Shown piece by piece: positions 1 to 11,165 of a stretch of 64,000 nt of DNA; position 1 is the first letter of the stretch; the number at the start of each line of letters is the position of its first letter. Under the pieces are notes generated by a model, which saw only the letters and a list, made by a program, of their open reading frames with translations, had not been told where the DNA came from and did not search any database. This DNA is from Phaeosaccion multiseriatum (lineage: Eukaryota > Ochrophyta, other classes). The stretch covers positions 1,488,001 through 1,552,000 of the forward strand of contig OZ218960.1 in assembly GCA_965112735.1 (NCBI GenBank). The letters run 5' to 3'. A program made the translations under genes and the position numbers.

Positions 1-155
1 GCAGATGGCTGATAGGAGGTCGTTCCACGCGCATGTAGAAGCAGAAAAAGGGCAAGCAATCAGCCCCTCCGCCCCCATGTCTCCTCAGTCCCCAGGGGTA
101 TGGGGCGAGGTACAAGTAGAGAATAGTACGTAAGTAGTACGTAAGTAGTACGTAC

Positions 156-564
156 CCAAATGATGTAGGGCCCGCCCGTAAAGGCAGGAGCCTGCATGTG
201 TGAGCAGGTGCGTGGGTGCGTGTGTGAGCAGGTGCGTGGGTGTGCGCGGAGGGGAGAGTCTGACTGAGCTCAACCCTTCTCATCGGAAGCGCCAGATAGG
301 TAGCCCATTCCCTCCCTCCCTCCCTCCCTCCCTCACCTTGTTCGGCTCAAGCACCCAGTACTGGCTGTCAAGCAGGGCCTTGATAGGCACGGAGAAGCAA
401 TGTGACACCTCATCTGGGTTGGGCCTCAGCTCCACCCCCGACAGCTGCCCAATGAATCCCACCACCGGCGTAACGGCCACACCCACGATGGAGGCTACCT
501 CGGACCAGTCGCAGCGGAGCACGCCCAGCACTGTTCCACGACCGTTCCGACCACCCCAGCGCGT

Positions 565-624
<60 letters not shown>

Positions 625-1894
625 GTTGGAGGAGCAGAAAGGCATGAGGAACGGGAAGGGGTGATTGATCGTCGGGTGTAAGAGTCCAGCGCAAGCCGCC
701 TGTCAATCAATTCAAGCATGTCGCCCCAGACTGTCCCGCCTAGAGGTCACAGCCCTCGGTCAAGTACAATCCCACGCACAATCCAAAGCCCCCCCGCCCC
801 CCTTCTAGTAGCAAAAGCTCAATAGGCCTCCTTTGGCCTCGACCCTAGCCCTCGGTCCCTCCCCTCTCCAACGCGGCCTGCTCCCTCCCGTCCTCCCTCC
901 CCTCCTCCGTCCACTCCTCCCTCCCCTCCTCCCAGCTTGCCGACCCTCAGCAACTCAGCCCCTCTCCTGTGCATCCTCCTCCCTCCCTCCCTCCCTCCCA
1001 TCGTCTCTCTCTCACCCCATCCACTGCCATCCTCCGCTCAACCAGCGGTCTCTCTTTCTGACCCTATCCACTGCCATCCTCCTCCCTTTGCCCCCCACAC
1101 ACACCCACGCACCATCAACCTTGGTCTGAAGGCCCACCTCTTCGGTGAGCTCTCTCATTGCCGTGTTGACGATGTGACGGTCGATTCCAAAGTCCACCTT
1201 CCCACCCGGAAAGCACACCTGCACAAGAGTAGAATTTGGATATCAAATATTTGCAAAGCACAGCAAAGAACAAGGAAAGCAGACAAGGCGTCGGAGAGCG
1301 AAGCAAAGGCTCTGCTCTTTTACTGCTTCGTAGTACGATAGGGAGAGGATAGGGAGGTGTGTTTGTTGATGTGCGTGGATAGGGAGGGAGGGTTTGTTGA
1401 TGTGCGCGTGTACCTCATTCCTGTGCGCTCGAAGGTCGTCGGACCGCAGTGTAAACAGAATGCTCGCCACGCCGTCGACGTTGCACAGGGGAACCATCAC
1501 AGAGGCTCTGGAGACAAGAGCGGCAAGGCAGAGAGAGAGAGAGAGGAGGAGGAGGAGGAGTAGGAAGAAAAGGGGAGAGAGTAAGAGAGAGACAGGGAGG
1601 GAGGGAGAGACAAAGGGAGGGGGTGGGGGAGACAGAGTATGTTACCCCCCTCCCCCCCCTTACCGATGCTCAGTGTTCCTAGCGATGTGCCTTGGCATAC
1701 GCTGAAGCTTCTTCTTGAGAGTGTCCATGTGGGGTCCCTTGAAGCCCTGCGTGAGGTCCATCAAGTTCTCCACCTGTGGAAGTGAGATGGCAGTGGACGG
1801 GGGCGGGGGTAAGAGGGGGTGATGCCATCACTCCACTGAGCGAGTGCGATGATGATGATGATGATTGAGATTGTCCCACTTGCCACTTCAGAAG

Positions 1895-1933
<39 letters not shown>

Positions 1934-1934
1934 T

Positions 1935-2020
<86 letters not shown>

Positions 2021-3759
2021 TATCACAAGGGCAGTGTAGTGCTGGCTCGCACGCTCCATACTTCTTTCAAAAAAACCCTTGGAGGGAAAGGAAGCTTTAC
2101 CTTGCGAGACTTGGTCACGTTGGCGTGTTCGAAGGGCCTTAGGAGTTGCTTTAGACCAGCGAGGTCGTCTTTGCCGAGCAGATGGGCGCAGTTGTGCAGA
2201 GTAGTCTCTCTGAAACGCAGACAGAGGGTTGAGGGTGGAGTGGACGGAGTGAGACACGGTCCTCGAGTGGTGAGACGGGGAGAGAGGGGGCGTTACGGAA
2301 AGACGGAGAGGACGGAGAGAGGGCAGACACTCACTCATGCAGAAGAGGGGAGAGAGAGAGAGAGAGAGAGAGAGAGGAAGAGTGCAAGGGAGGAGAAGAA
2401 CGAAACGCACCAATGAAATCTGTTCCAGCAGCTTTTTGGTTCCTGACTCTCACTCACTCACTCACTCACTCACTCACTCACTCACTCAGAACTCTCCATC
2501 TAACCCAATCACACTCCTTCCCTCCCTCCCTCCCTCCCTCCCTCCCTCCTTCACTCACCGGTCTCTCAGTGCGGTGGCAAGGGCGGGTGCTGTGAATTCC
2601 TCCACCAACATTGTGAGGTCCTCCCTCTTATCCACCTTGAGTACCCCATATCCTTCGAAACGCCTGTAACTGCCATGCCGAGCCCCAGACCCAGCTTCAG
2701 ACCTTGCCTCGGCTCCTCTCCCGGTTGGGGTCTGAGACGAAGACAAGCCCCCTGAGGTGGGGGAGGAGGAGGAGGAGGCCACCGCCGATTGTGCCGCTGA
2801 TGGAGGAGAGGAGGAGGGACAGGTCGGAGAGGATGAAGGAGAAGTGCCCACAGAGACGGAGTCGGAGCCAGAGGTGGACCCGGCCAGAGGCGGGGAGGAT
2901 GAAGCGGGGGGCACTTCGCCGTGCAGGACGATCTCCGCCCCGACCTTGCGGTGTACGCCCTTCATCTTCTCCCATTTGACCTCTGCACAAGAGAGAGTAA
3001 TGCAGAGGTCAAAAAGGAAATGAAAGCAGCGGGTTAGTTGTCTCATAGGGGCAAGAAGCAGTGGAGAAGAGAAGAAACAACAAATACTCGCAATGAGGCT
3101 GCGGCTTGTTTCGCCTTGTTGTTGATGAAAGTGTGCGCCGCTTGTTGAGGACGGCCATCGGACCACAAGAGATGCGCCTCCCCTTCCGACTTACCAATAG
3201 GGGCCTCCTGTCCTCGGCGTGTCTCCCACAGCCTCCCTCGGACGTTGACATCTTGCATGGGTTCGGCTGATCCGTCGACTGGCGCCTCAGTGGTGGTGCT
3301 GGTGGTGGTGGTGGAGGAGGAGGAGGAGGGTGAGGAGGATGCCTTTCCTGAGAACCAGCAGCGCCGCCCTTCTCTTGATGCTGTCGCTCCTCGAGCTGCT
3401 GCTGTTGATGCTGCAGCTGATGCAAGCCTTGGAGGCGGGAGGACAGTCTGGGGATGACTCTCGGCCGCTCTGAAGCGTCCGCAGCGCCTGCTGTTGTGGT
3501 CTCTGTGGCTTCTAATGCCCCTGTAACCAGGGTGAGCCAAACGCAGGCCCTCTGCTGACAAGGCCACAGGACGTGAAGAGCAGGGGGCCGTGGTGCCGCG
3601 CCTCCTGCTGCAAGCGAGACATCGCTGTGGCTGCTGCTGCTGTCCCTGAGCAAGGCTTGTCCTTGGCCCAGCGGGGTACCTGTACTGCTGAGGCTGTAGC
3701 AGGTGCTTCCACTCCCTCGGTCGCCGCCAACCCCCGCCCCCCCTCAGGTGCAGCAGCAT
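156..3759 (-). CDS. Nudix hydrolase, CoA-pyrophosphatase (NUDT7/8) type, 3' end outside window
   Basis: Eight exons join in phase: 3759-3195, 2982-2559, 2209-2101, 1773-1664, 1507-1414, 1218-1113, 530-337 and 191-156 (546 codons, still open at the last donor). Exon 1414-1507 plus 1113-1218 carries the CoA-Nudix signature LFTLRSDDLRAH, then CFPGGK and TAMRELTEEVGL, whose REL-TEE residues bind the metal. Exon 337-530 continues with VLGVLRCDWSEVASI and PNPDEV, and the 12-codon exon 156-191 gives APAFTGGPYIIW, the usual sequence before WGLT. This family splits CoA and acyl-CoA, often in mitochondria or peroxisomes. The roughly 300-residue N-terminal extension is unlike human NUDT8. Its residues from about 330 on (ETTLHNCAHLLGKDD) look folded, but I do not recognise them. 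The ATG at 3759 is the first in the frame that fits exon 2; other frames of exon 1 are also open, so the N-terminus is uncertain. The introns hold (CA)n and (ATG)n tracts. Confidence 0.87.
565..624. repeat. (GT)n tract beside a Nudix-gene 3' splice site
   Basis: An uninterrupted GT/CA dinucleotide tract of about 60 bp. On the coding (minus) strand it is (CA)n, ending about 25 nt upstream of the acceptor AACAG at 531-535, in the position of the polypyrimidine tract. Confidence 0.9.
1893..2032. repeat. (CAT)n trinucleotide tract in a Nudix intron
   Basis: About 45 near-perfect CAT units lie in the intron between exons 2101-2209 and 1664-1773. They give long open frames (poly-His, poly-Ser, poly-Met) on both strands that are not genes. 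Confidence 0.9.
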
Positions 3760-4042
3760 CGATCCTGCTGCTGAAGTGCCACGTAGGATGAGGTTCGGGG
3801 CACGGACTCGCACGCACAAAAAATAATGGACTACAGTCGAGTACGAAAGAGGGAGAGAGAAGAGGGAAGGGGGAAGCGCGGCCCCGATCCGCCCCTCAGG
3901 GGTCACAGATGGGTTGGGCCACCAACACGCGTAGCAAGAAAAGGGGGCGCCAAACCTAACATCAACACAAGAGCCCTCGAGTCTCCAATCATCTGCCTGC
4001 CCTCGTAGACCCCTCGGCTCCTAGCCTGCAACTTCAGCAGCG

Positions 4043-6306
4043 ATGAACGCGTTTTCAGCCATCAGCTCTTCGGTGCTGCTGCTGCTGCTGCTCGCAGCCC
4101 TTTCGACGGCAGGGACTGGTCTCGCAGCCTCAGCAGAGCACGAGGAGAAGGATGCATTCCGTTCCATCCGAACCCTGTGGGCAAATGATCACAGTCTCAC
4201 GACGCTTGGGGTTTCCTCGCTCTCGTCGCTGCGATCTGCTTCCTCGGCCTCGTCGTCGGGAAGCTTGTCGTCTTCTTTCAGCTCGAAGGGAGTGGTTGGG
4301 AGCAGCAGCAGCAGCAGCAGCAACGGCAGCGGAGACCCCGGCTCCAGCAGCAGCAGCGGACGCCTCGACACCAGGACCAGTGGAAGCATCGGCAGCAGTG
4401 GACGTTTCGGCAGCACCAGCAGCGGCATCGGAGGCTCCAGCACCAGCGGCACGGGCAGCAGCACCAGCGGCACAACCTCCTCCTCCTCCTCCTCCTCTGC
4501 GACGACGAGCAGCGGCAGTAGCGGGGCGAGCTCCTCCTCCTCGTCCTCCTCTCCTAAGTCCGTCTACTGGGATGAGTATGAGCCGAGGCTCCAGCCCCGC
4601 TGGATCAAGGACCACGGCAATTGGCTCTACAAAGTCCCGGAGCCCAAGTGGAAAGAGAAGAACATCTTCCACGACCCCGACGGTACTTGCACGGTGAGTG
4701 AGTGAGTGGACATGAGCGAGCGAGCGAGCGAGTGATTAAGACAGAGCATCCACCTTGAGACTCAGCGACTCCTTCTGCGACCCCCCTCCCCCGCTTGCTC
4801 GCTCGCCAGCATTACTGCAAGCAGAAGGACTTCCCCATGTACGGCATGGACTACTGCCACAGCTACTTGCCCTACTACAAGGACTACTGCATGGACTACT
4901 ACCACCCCTACTACCACCCCTGGGCTGTCGAAGGCGTACAGGTCATCCCAGCGCACCTTCTCTCTTCCTCTTCCTCTTCGACCTTCGGCCACGGCCGAGT
5001 TCTAAATTTCAGCGGGGACTGGACCCCCAAGTGGCCCGGCAAGGAGAACATGTACTGCCACTTCTACTACTCCATCTGCGGCCACCACGTCGCTATCAAG
5101 GGAAGCGAGTGGACGCGCGACTTCGGCGGCGCCAAATACTTTTCCGACTACTACTCTACTGATAGCAGCGACTCCACCTTCTCCGACCCCTACCTTTACA
5201 AGGGTAGCGAGTGGAAGCACGGATACGACGGCGCCAAGGACTACTACTCAGACTCATCCAAGCACGACTACGACGATGCCAAGGACTACTACTCAGACTC
5301 ATTCAAGGACGACTACGACGGCGCCAAGGACTACTACTCAGACTCATCCAAGCACGACTACGACGATGCCAAGGACTACTACTCAGACTCATTCAAGCAC
5401 GACTACGACGGTTCCAAGGACTACTACTCAGACTCATTCAAGCACGACTACGACGATGCCAAGGCCTACTACTCAGACTCATTCAAGCACGAATACGACG
5501 ATGCCAAGGACTACTACTCAGACTCATTCAAGCACAACTACGACGGCGCCAAGGACTACTACTCAGACTCATTCAAGCACGACTACGACGGCGCCAGGGA
5601 CTACTACTCAGACTCATCAAAGCCCAGCGACTACGACGGCGCCAAGGACTACTACTCAGACTCATCCAAGCACGACTACGAAGATGCCAAGGACTACTAC
5701 TCAGACTCATTCAAGCACGACTACGACGATGCCAAGGACTACTACTCAGACTCATTCAAGCACAACTACGACGGCGCCAAGGACTACTACTCAGACTCAT
5801 CCAAGCACGACTACGACGGCGCCAAGGAATACTACTCAGACTCATCCAAGCACGACTACGACGGCGCCAAGGACTACTACTCAGACTCAGCCAAGCACGA
5901 CTACGAAGATGCCAAGGACTACTACTCAGACTCATCCAAGCACGACTACGACGGCGCCAAAGACTACTACTCAGACTCACTCAAGCACGACGCCAACTAC
6001 TACTCCTCAGCCTCGTCGAAGCACGACTCGTCTGATGCCAGCAACGCCTACTCTTCTGATCCCGACCACTTCTCTGCGGATACGAAGCAGTCTTACTCTC
6101 CAAAGGACCACTCCAATTCTGAACCCAGCGGCTCGGTCACCTTTCGTGACATACCGAGCGGCTTCTACTCTTCCATGGGCAGCGACTCGACCTACCCGGA
6201 TGACTTTTCTGATGTCAGCGGCCCCAGCTCTTTCAATGGCGGCGGCTCGACCATCTCTTATGATATCCCGACGGGTCCCGACTGGAAGCGCAACTCAGCT
6301 TCCTAG
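4043..6306 (+). CDS. Secreted Tyr-rich repeat protein (cluster paralogue A)
   Basis: Two exons, 4043-4693 and 4810-6306, join in phase to 715 residues. The N-terminus has a clear signal peptide (poly-Leu core, cleavage near GLAASAEH). A conserved block FRSIRTLWANDHSLTTLG is followed by a Ser/Gly linker, then PRWIKDHGNWLYKVPEPKW and DPDGTCT up to the donor. Exon 2 opens with HYCKQKDFPMYGMDYC, YYHPYYHPW and NMYCHFYYSICG, a Cys/Tyr/His-rich core shared by all paralogues. The tail holds 17 copies of a 15-residue unit, consensus KDYYSDSSKHDYDGA (about 5225-5994), then a Ser/Asp-rich end. No known enzyme domain is seen. Tyr-, Ser-, Lys- and Asp-rich repeats behind a signal peptide suggest an extracellular structural or adhesive protein; this is inference. 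The intron starts GTGAGTGAGTGAG, an expanded donor. Confidence 0.85.
5225..5994 (+). repeat. 45-bp coding repeats (15 aa, about 17 copies)
   Basis: In-frame tandem units of 45 bp (one of 48 bp) encode KDYYSDS(S/F)KHDYD(G/D/E)A. Units differ mainly by GGC/GAT/GAA at one codon and TCC/TTC at another, so they are nearly identical in DNA, pointing to recent expansion or homogenisation. Confidence 0.95.
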
Positions 6307-6454
6307 ATCGCATATATATATATATGCTGCCAATCGTATCTAATCTGATGTATCCATGACCACATCTCTCAAAGCTCTCTCAAACACTTGTCACGCCGGT
6401 GTGTGTCTGTTTCGCTCATGTCGGCATGCGCGCGGCCCCGCGCCCCCTGCTTCG

Positions 6455-6541
<87 letters not shown>

Positions 6542-7032
6542 GCATTGTGCTCACGTGTGTGTGTGTGTTTGTGTTTGTATTTGTGTGGTGTCGCTTATTC
6601 TTTGTGCTTGTGTGTGTGCGTGCATGTCGCAGTCCGCCAGCGCGATAGGAAGGAGCATACCTAGTCAGATGGACGCCGTCGGCGATCCGTAGTAGGGGGC
6701 AGGACCACGCATCTCCACCTCCTGCACACCGGCAAGGAAGGACCACGAACTTCAAAAGCGTATCCATCAAATTGCATCGGCTTCCGCGACGAGGCAGGGA
6801 GGCTCAGAAGAACGTTGAGCTCCTGCACTACTGATTGGAGTGTGCGGATGAGGCAGAAAGATCACAGATGCAGTACAGTACCAACACGCTAGCCCAACAA
6901 AACATATAACAGCAACGTAGTTGCTGCTGCTGGCTTCCTAAGAGTGACCGTCGAGCCTTATGACGATGGGGCATTTTTCACACTACACCCGCCACTTTTC
7001 TGCTTCGCTTCTAGCCCGCAGCCTCTGCAGCA
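6307..7032. other. Intergenic region between paralogues A and B
   Basis: No coding exon seen. It holds a (CT)n-(GT)n tract at about 6460-6536. Close to gene B is a 19-bp block CACACTACACCCGCCACTT (6979-6997) that recurs with one change upstream of gene D. Confidence 0.7.
6979..6997 (+). promoter_or_regulatory. Shared upstream block of paralogues B and D
   Basis: CACACTACACCCGCCACTT lies 54 bp before the ATG of gene B. The same block with G for A at one position is at 13014-13032, 76 bp before the ATG of gene D. It may be a promoter or 5'-UTR element kept since duplication, or simply shared ancestry. Gene A lacks it. Confidence 0.45.
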
Positions 7033-9000
7033 ATGAAGACTTTCTCAGCCTGGGGGGGGTTGCTTCTCGCAGTTCTCTTGATGGAAACGACTGGCCTCGC
7101 AGCCTCAGCCGAGCACAACGAAAAGGCCGCTGACGCCCCTGAGAAGGGTTTGTTCCGCTCCATCCGATCCCTGTGGGCAGGAGATCACAGCCTCACGACG
7201 CTGGGCCTTTCCTCGTTCTCGTCGCTGGGGTCTACTTCCTCGGCCCCGTCGGGGGGCTCGGGGTCTTCCTCCGGCTCGAGGGGGGTGGGTGGGAGCAGCG
7301 GCAGCGGCAGCGGCAACGGTAGCGGGGGCCCTAGCTCCGGCAGCGGAGGCGCCAGCTCCGGCAACGGAGGCTCCAGCACCAGCAGCGGCTCCGGGAGCAG
7401 CACCAGCGGCACATCGTCCTCCTCCGGGACGACGAGCAGCACCAGCGGGAGCAGCACCAGCGGGGGCAGCACCAGCGGGGCACCTTTTTCCTCCTCCTCC
7501 TCCTCCTCCTCCTCCTCTGGAGTACCCGTCGTCTACTGGAACGACTATCAGCCCAAGCTTCACCCCCGCTGGATCAAGGACGACGGCAAGTGGCTCTACA
7601 AAGTCCCGGAGCCCAAGTGGAAAGAGAAGAACATCTTCCATGACCCCGACGGTACTTGCACGGTGAGTGAGTCGGATCGAGGGTGTGTGAGGGTGTGAGA
7701 GCTTGAGTTATGCTTCCCGACTGGCTGGCGCTTTAGGGTGGGATCTGCCTCACGCGCCCCCATGCCCCCTCGCTCGCTCACTCACTCGCAGCACGTTTGC
7801 GAGAAGGACAACGACATGCCATTGTACGACCTCGAGTATTGCAAGAGCTTCGAGAGCTACTACAACCGCTATTGCACCGACTACTACCACCCCTACTACC
7901 ACCCCTGGGCTGTCGAGGGCGTCGAGGTCATCCCAGCGCACCTTCTCGGCTCTTCCTCTTCCTCTTCGACCTCCGGCCACCGTGGCCGAGAGCTAAAGTT
8001 GAGCGAAAACTGGGCCCCCAAGTGGCCCGGCAAGGAGAACATGTACTGCCACTTCTACTACTCGGTCTGCGGCAGTTACATCGCTCTCAAGGGCTCCATC
8101 TCGAACCCCACTTCCGGCAGTGGCAGCAGCTCCGGCTCCGGCTCGGGATCCTCCTCGTCGTCCGGCAGCATCGGCTCATCCTCCGGCTCTATCTCTGGCC
8201 CCACTTCCGGCAGCAGCAGCGGCAGCAGCTCGGGCTCCTCCTCGTCGTCCGGCGGCTCATCCTCCGACTCTATCTCTGGCCCCTCTTCCGGCAGCAGCAG
8301 CAGCTCTGGCTCTGGCTCCAAGCCGTCGTCCGGCAGCATCGGCTCATCCTCCGGCTCTATCTCTGGCCCCACTTCCGGCAGCAGCAGCGGCAGCAGCTCG
8401 GGCTCCTCCTCGTCGTCCGGCGGCTCATCCTCCGGCTCTATCTCTGGCCCCTCTTCCGGCAGCAGCAGCAGCTCCGGCTCCGGCTCCAAGCCGTCGTCCG
8501 GCAGCATCGGCTCATCCTCCGGACACAGCAGCAGCGGCAGTAGCTCGGGATCCTCCTCGTCGTCCGGCAGCATCGGCTCATCCTCCGGCTCTATCTCTGG
8601 CCCCACTTCCGGCAGCAGCAGCGGCAGCAGCTCGGGCTCCTCCTCGTCGTCCGGCGGCTCATCCTCCGGCTCTATCTCTGGCCCCTCTTCCGGCAGCAGC
8701 AGCAGCTCTGGCTCTGGCTCCAAGCCGTCGTCCGGCAGCATCGGCTCATCCTCCGGACACAGCAGTAGCGGCAGTAGCTCGGGCTCCTCCTCGTCGTCCA
8801 GCAGCATCGGCTCTTCCTCCGGACACAGCAGCAGCGGCTGTGAGTCCTCCACCTCCTCCTCCTCCTCCTCCTCCTCCTCCTCCTCCTCCTCCTCCTCCTC
8901 CTCCTCCTCCTCCTCCTCCTCCTCCTCCTCCTCCTCCTCCTCCTCCTCCTCCTCCTCCTCCTCCTTCTCCTCCTCCTCCTCCTCCTCCTCGAGTGACTAG
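7033..9000 (+). CDS. Secreted Gly/Ser-repeat protein (cluster paralogue B)
   Basis: Exons 7033-7662 and 7792-9000 join in phase to 612 residues. It has the family plan: signal peptide (LLLAVLLMETTGLAAS), FRSIRSLWAGDHSLTTLG, a Gly/Ser/Thr linker, PRWIKDDGKWLYKVPEPKW, DPDGTCT, then in exon 2 HVCEKDNDMPLYDLEYC, YYHPYYHPW and NMYCHFYYSVCG. The tail is not Tyr-rich as in A. It is built from GSISGPTSGSSSGSSSG units in near-identical DNA copies and ends in about 50 consecutive Ser codons from a (TCC)n tract (8840-8990). The function is unknown; a secreted matrix, wall or mucilage component is the simplest guess. The intron sits at exactly the same codon as in A and D. Confidence 0.85.
8840..8990 (+). 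repeat. (TCC)n tract coding for poly-Ser
   Basis: Uninterrupted TCC units apart from one TTC near 8965; they form the C-terminal poly-Ser run of paralogue B. Confidence 0.95.
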
Positions 9001-9009
9001 AGGACTCTG

Positions 9010-9165
9010 GTACTGGCTTTCGCTAGCTCTTTATTCATGACTATATATCTATCAATACATAAACCAAACAAACCTTTCAGTTTTGAAGTGCGAGTGTGGG
9101 GCTCCTGTGGGCCTCGGGGAGAGAACGGAAGAGGCGAAGAGTGATGGAGTCGGAGAGCAGGAAGA
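9010..9165 (+). repeat. Shared 3'-flank module, copy 1
   Basis: Sequence after gene B matches the flank after gene D (14270-14500) and both arms of 10740-11165: CTGGCTTTCGCTAGCTCT, CATGACTATATATCTATC, CAAACCTTTCAG, then GGGCTCCTGTGGGCCTCGGG. This copy has an internal deletion relative to the one after gene D. Confidence 0.8.
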
Positions 9166-9248
9166 ATGGAAGGAAGACACGACGACCTCTCCGTCTCTCT
9201 CTCTCTCCTCTCCCTAAGTGAGTCGTCTTCGTCCTCCGGCGGCGGCGA

Positions 9249-10735
9249 TCCTTGCCGCAAGCTCACCACCTCCTCCTCCCCCGGCGACTCCTCCGGGTCA
9301 TCCTTCTCCTCGGGCTCCGGCTCATGCTCCTTTTCTGGCCACGGCTCGTCTTCTGGCAGCGGCTCGTCATTCGGCTCGTCCAGCGGCGGCAGCCCCTTCT
9401 ACCGCTACTGGGAGCCCAAGGCCACACCGATAGTTTAAGTTGGAAAGCGTGGCCGCCCGCGGCGTAAATTTCTTGGCCGCCGCTAAACCGTAGAAAGCGA
9501 AAAACCGTGGAAAGGCCTCTGAGTGGGCTGAGAGAGGGCCTTAGGTCGTGCACAGTGTGAGCAGACAAGAAATCGAAAAAAAGGTTCAAGAGTAATCAAT
9601 TCGAATTTCAATTTGGGAGGGGCAGGGGCGGGAACCTTTATTTTTGAGAGGGTCTCAGGCAGCTACAGGCGTCAACCCAAACAACGCAGTCTCCGCGCGC
9701 GCCTACGTAGCCTTTGTAGTGGGACGGGCTTTGTCACTTGGTCTCCTGTGCCTCTTCCCTCCCTGACAGACCGCAGCGGAGGTGACTTGGCCTCCCGTCA
9801 TAAAGCAAGTACTTCCTAAGCAAGACTTAAAGCCCATCACCTCCGGTCCATTGTCGGCAGCCCCAGAGTCATGATGCTCTTCTGTGATGCTGACGATGCT
9901 CTGCTCGTTCCCTCTTATCCTACAGGATGTTGAGGGGGCTGCACTAGCGCATGGCCGTGATACCGCCCCACCAAGAGTTTTGCCAAGTCTTCGCCTTGAT
10001 TCGGTCGGTCCCGACATGGTAGCAGCAGCAGCCAGAGGTCCACAGGAGCTGAAGCCAGTCTTAGACGGGGATCAAGGCGAGAAGAGTCTTCTCCAAGCCG
10101 CCTCGCGCTTGTCTCGCGCGGCGCAATGTATCATCGCGTTCTCGATTTAGAGGAAGGAGGCAGGGGGGCGGGCCGGCTCTGGGTGGGCTCCAGGACCGAA
10201 GGCATGCCGGGCTGGTAGAGAGATGTCCAAGGGACCAAGATGACGGGGTTGAGGAGTGTGAATGGGCGGGTCAAAGAGCAGAAGGGAAAGAAGGCTAAGG
10301 GGGAAGTTTAGGAGGGCACCTTCTCCGCGGGTCGAAGCAAGGGGATTTAGGCGCTTTGCGGTGGGCTCTTTGGACCTAATTTGGACTGATGTAAGCATAA
10401 TAGAGGCCTACACACACTCATACTGTAAGAAGGACACTCATGGGGGGGTGTTCAGGGCCGTCTACGGTTTTTTCCGCCCGCCCGCGGAGATTTTTCCAAA
10501 TGTGCGACGCTTTCCAACATATTTTATCGGTGTGGCCCAAGTGGCCCGAGAAGGAGATCATGTACTGCCACTTCTACTACTCGGTCTGTGGCCACCACGT
10601 CGCTCTCAAGGGAAGCGCGTCCTCCTCCTCCAGCGGCTCGGGTCCCTCTTCCTCGTCGTCCGGCAGCATCGGCTCATCCTCCGGACACAGCAGCAGCGGC
10701 AGCAGCTCGGGCTCCTCCTCTGGCTCGTCCCACTA
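9249..10735 (+). pseudogene. Truncated fifth paralogue split by a transposable element
   Basis: 9249-9420 and 10537-10735 are near-identical to consecutive parts of exon 3 of gene C: CRKLTTSSSPGDSS, SPFYRYWEPK, then WPEKEIMYCHFYYSVCG. Removing 9421-10536 and one copy of CCAAG rejoins the frame across EPK-WPEKE. The tail ends GSSSGSSSGSSH and stop, as in gene C. No signal-peptide exon lies in front, so the copy is both 5'-truncated and interrupted. Confidence 0.88.
9421..10536. mobile_element. 1.1 kb terminal-inverted-repeat DNA transposon, non-autonomous
   Basis: The left end (9421-9450) and the reverse complement of the right end (10507-10536) both read GCCACACCGATA, six variable bases, GTTGGAAAGCGT: 26 of 30 bases match. 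Flanks 9416-9420 and 10537-10541 are both CCAAG, a 5-bp target duplication (or 3-bp CAA if the outer G/C pair belongs to the element). Further in, both ends also share CCGCGG-rich sequence and CCGTAGA. The interior has no credible transposase, so it is probably a MITE-like element moved in trans. The superfamily is not clear. Confidence 0.85.
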
Positions 10736-10739
10736 GCTC

Positions 10740-11165
10740 AGGCCGCGCATTTGGCGCTGGCTTTCGCTAGCTCTCTATCCATGACTATATCTATCAATAC
10801 ATGACCAAACAAACCTTTCAGTTCTCTGAAACTTCCTATACCCCTCACGCCTCCATTCCGTGCGTGTGGGCTTGTATACCTCTCTCGCCGGGTTGCTTCC
10901 TTTCTTCCTGCTCTCCGACTCCATCACTCTTCGCCTCTCCCGTTCTCTCCCCGAGGCCCACAGGAGCCCCACACTCGCACTTCCAAACTCGAGGGGGTGT
11001 CGCTCTTGACTGGTGAGCTTGCACAGAGGTATTCTACAAGCCCACACGCACGGAATGGAGGCGTTCAGAGAACTGAAAGGTTCGTTTGGTCATGTATTGA
11101 TAGATATAGTCATGGATAGAGAGCTAGCGAAAGCCAGCGCCAAATGCGCGGCCTGAGCTCTAGTG
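10740..11165. repeat. Inverted repeat formed by two copies of the 3'-flank module
   Basis: 10730-10835 and 11070-11165 are inverted, near-identical arms of about 100 bp: the 3' ends and flanks of the truncated copy and of gene C, tail to tail. The spacer holds a further copy of the flank module in minus orientation (about 10905-11065). The arms could form a long hairpin. Confidence 0.85.

Noticed and set aside
1865-2416. Poly-His / poly-Ser / poly-Met open frames
   Set aside because: They come from the (CAT)n tract in a Nudix intron; conserved exons on both sides splice over it.
5211-6343. Arg/Leu-rich and Thr-rich repeat proteins
   Set aside because: They are other frames of the 45-bp coding repeat of paralogue A, without signal peptide or the family core.
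8076-9040. Pro/Glu/Leu-rich and Ala/Pro-rich frames
   Set aside because: Other frames of the Gly/Ser tail of paralogue B.
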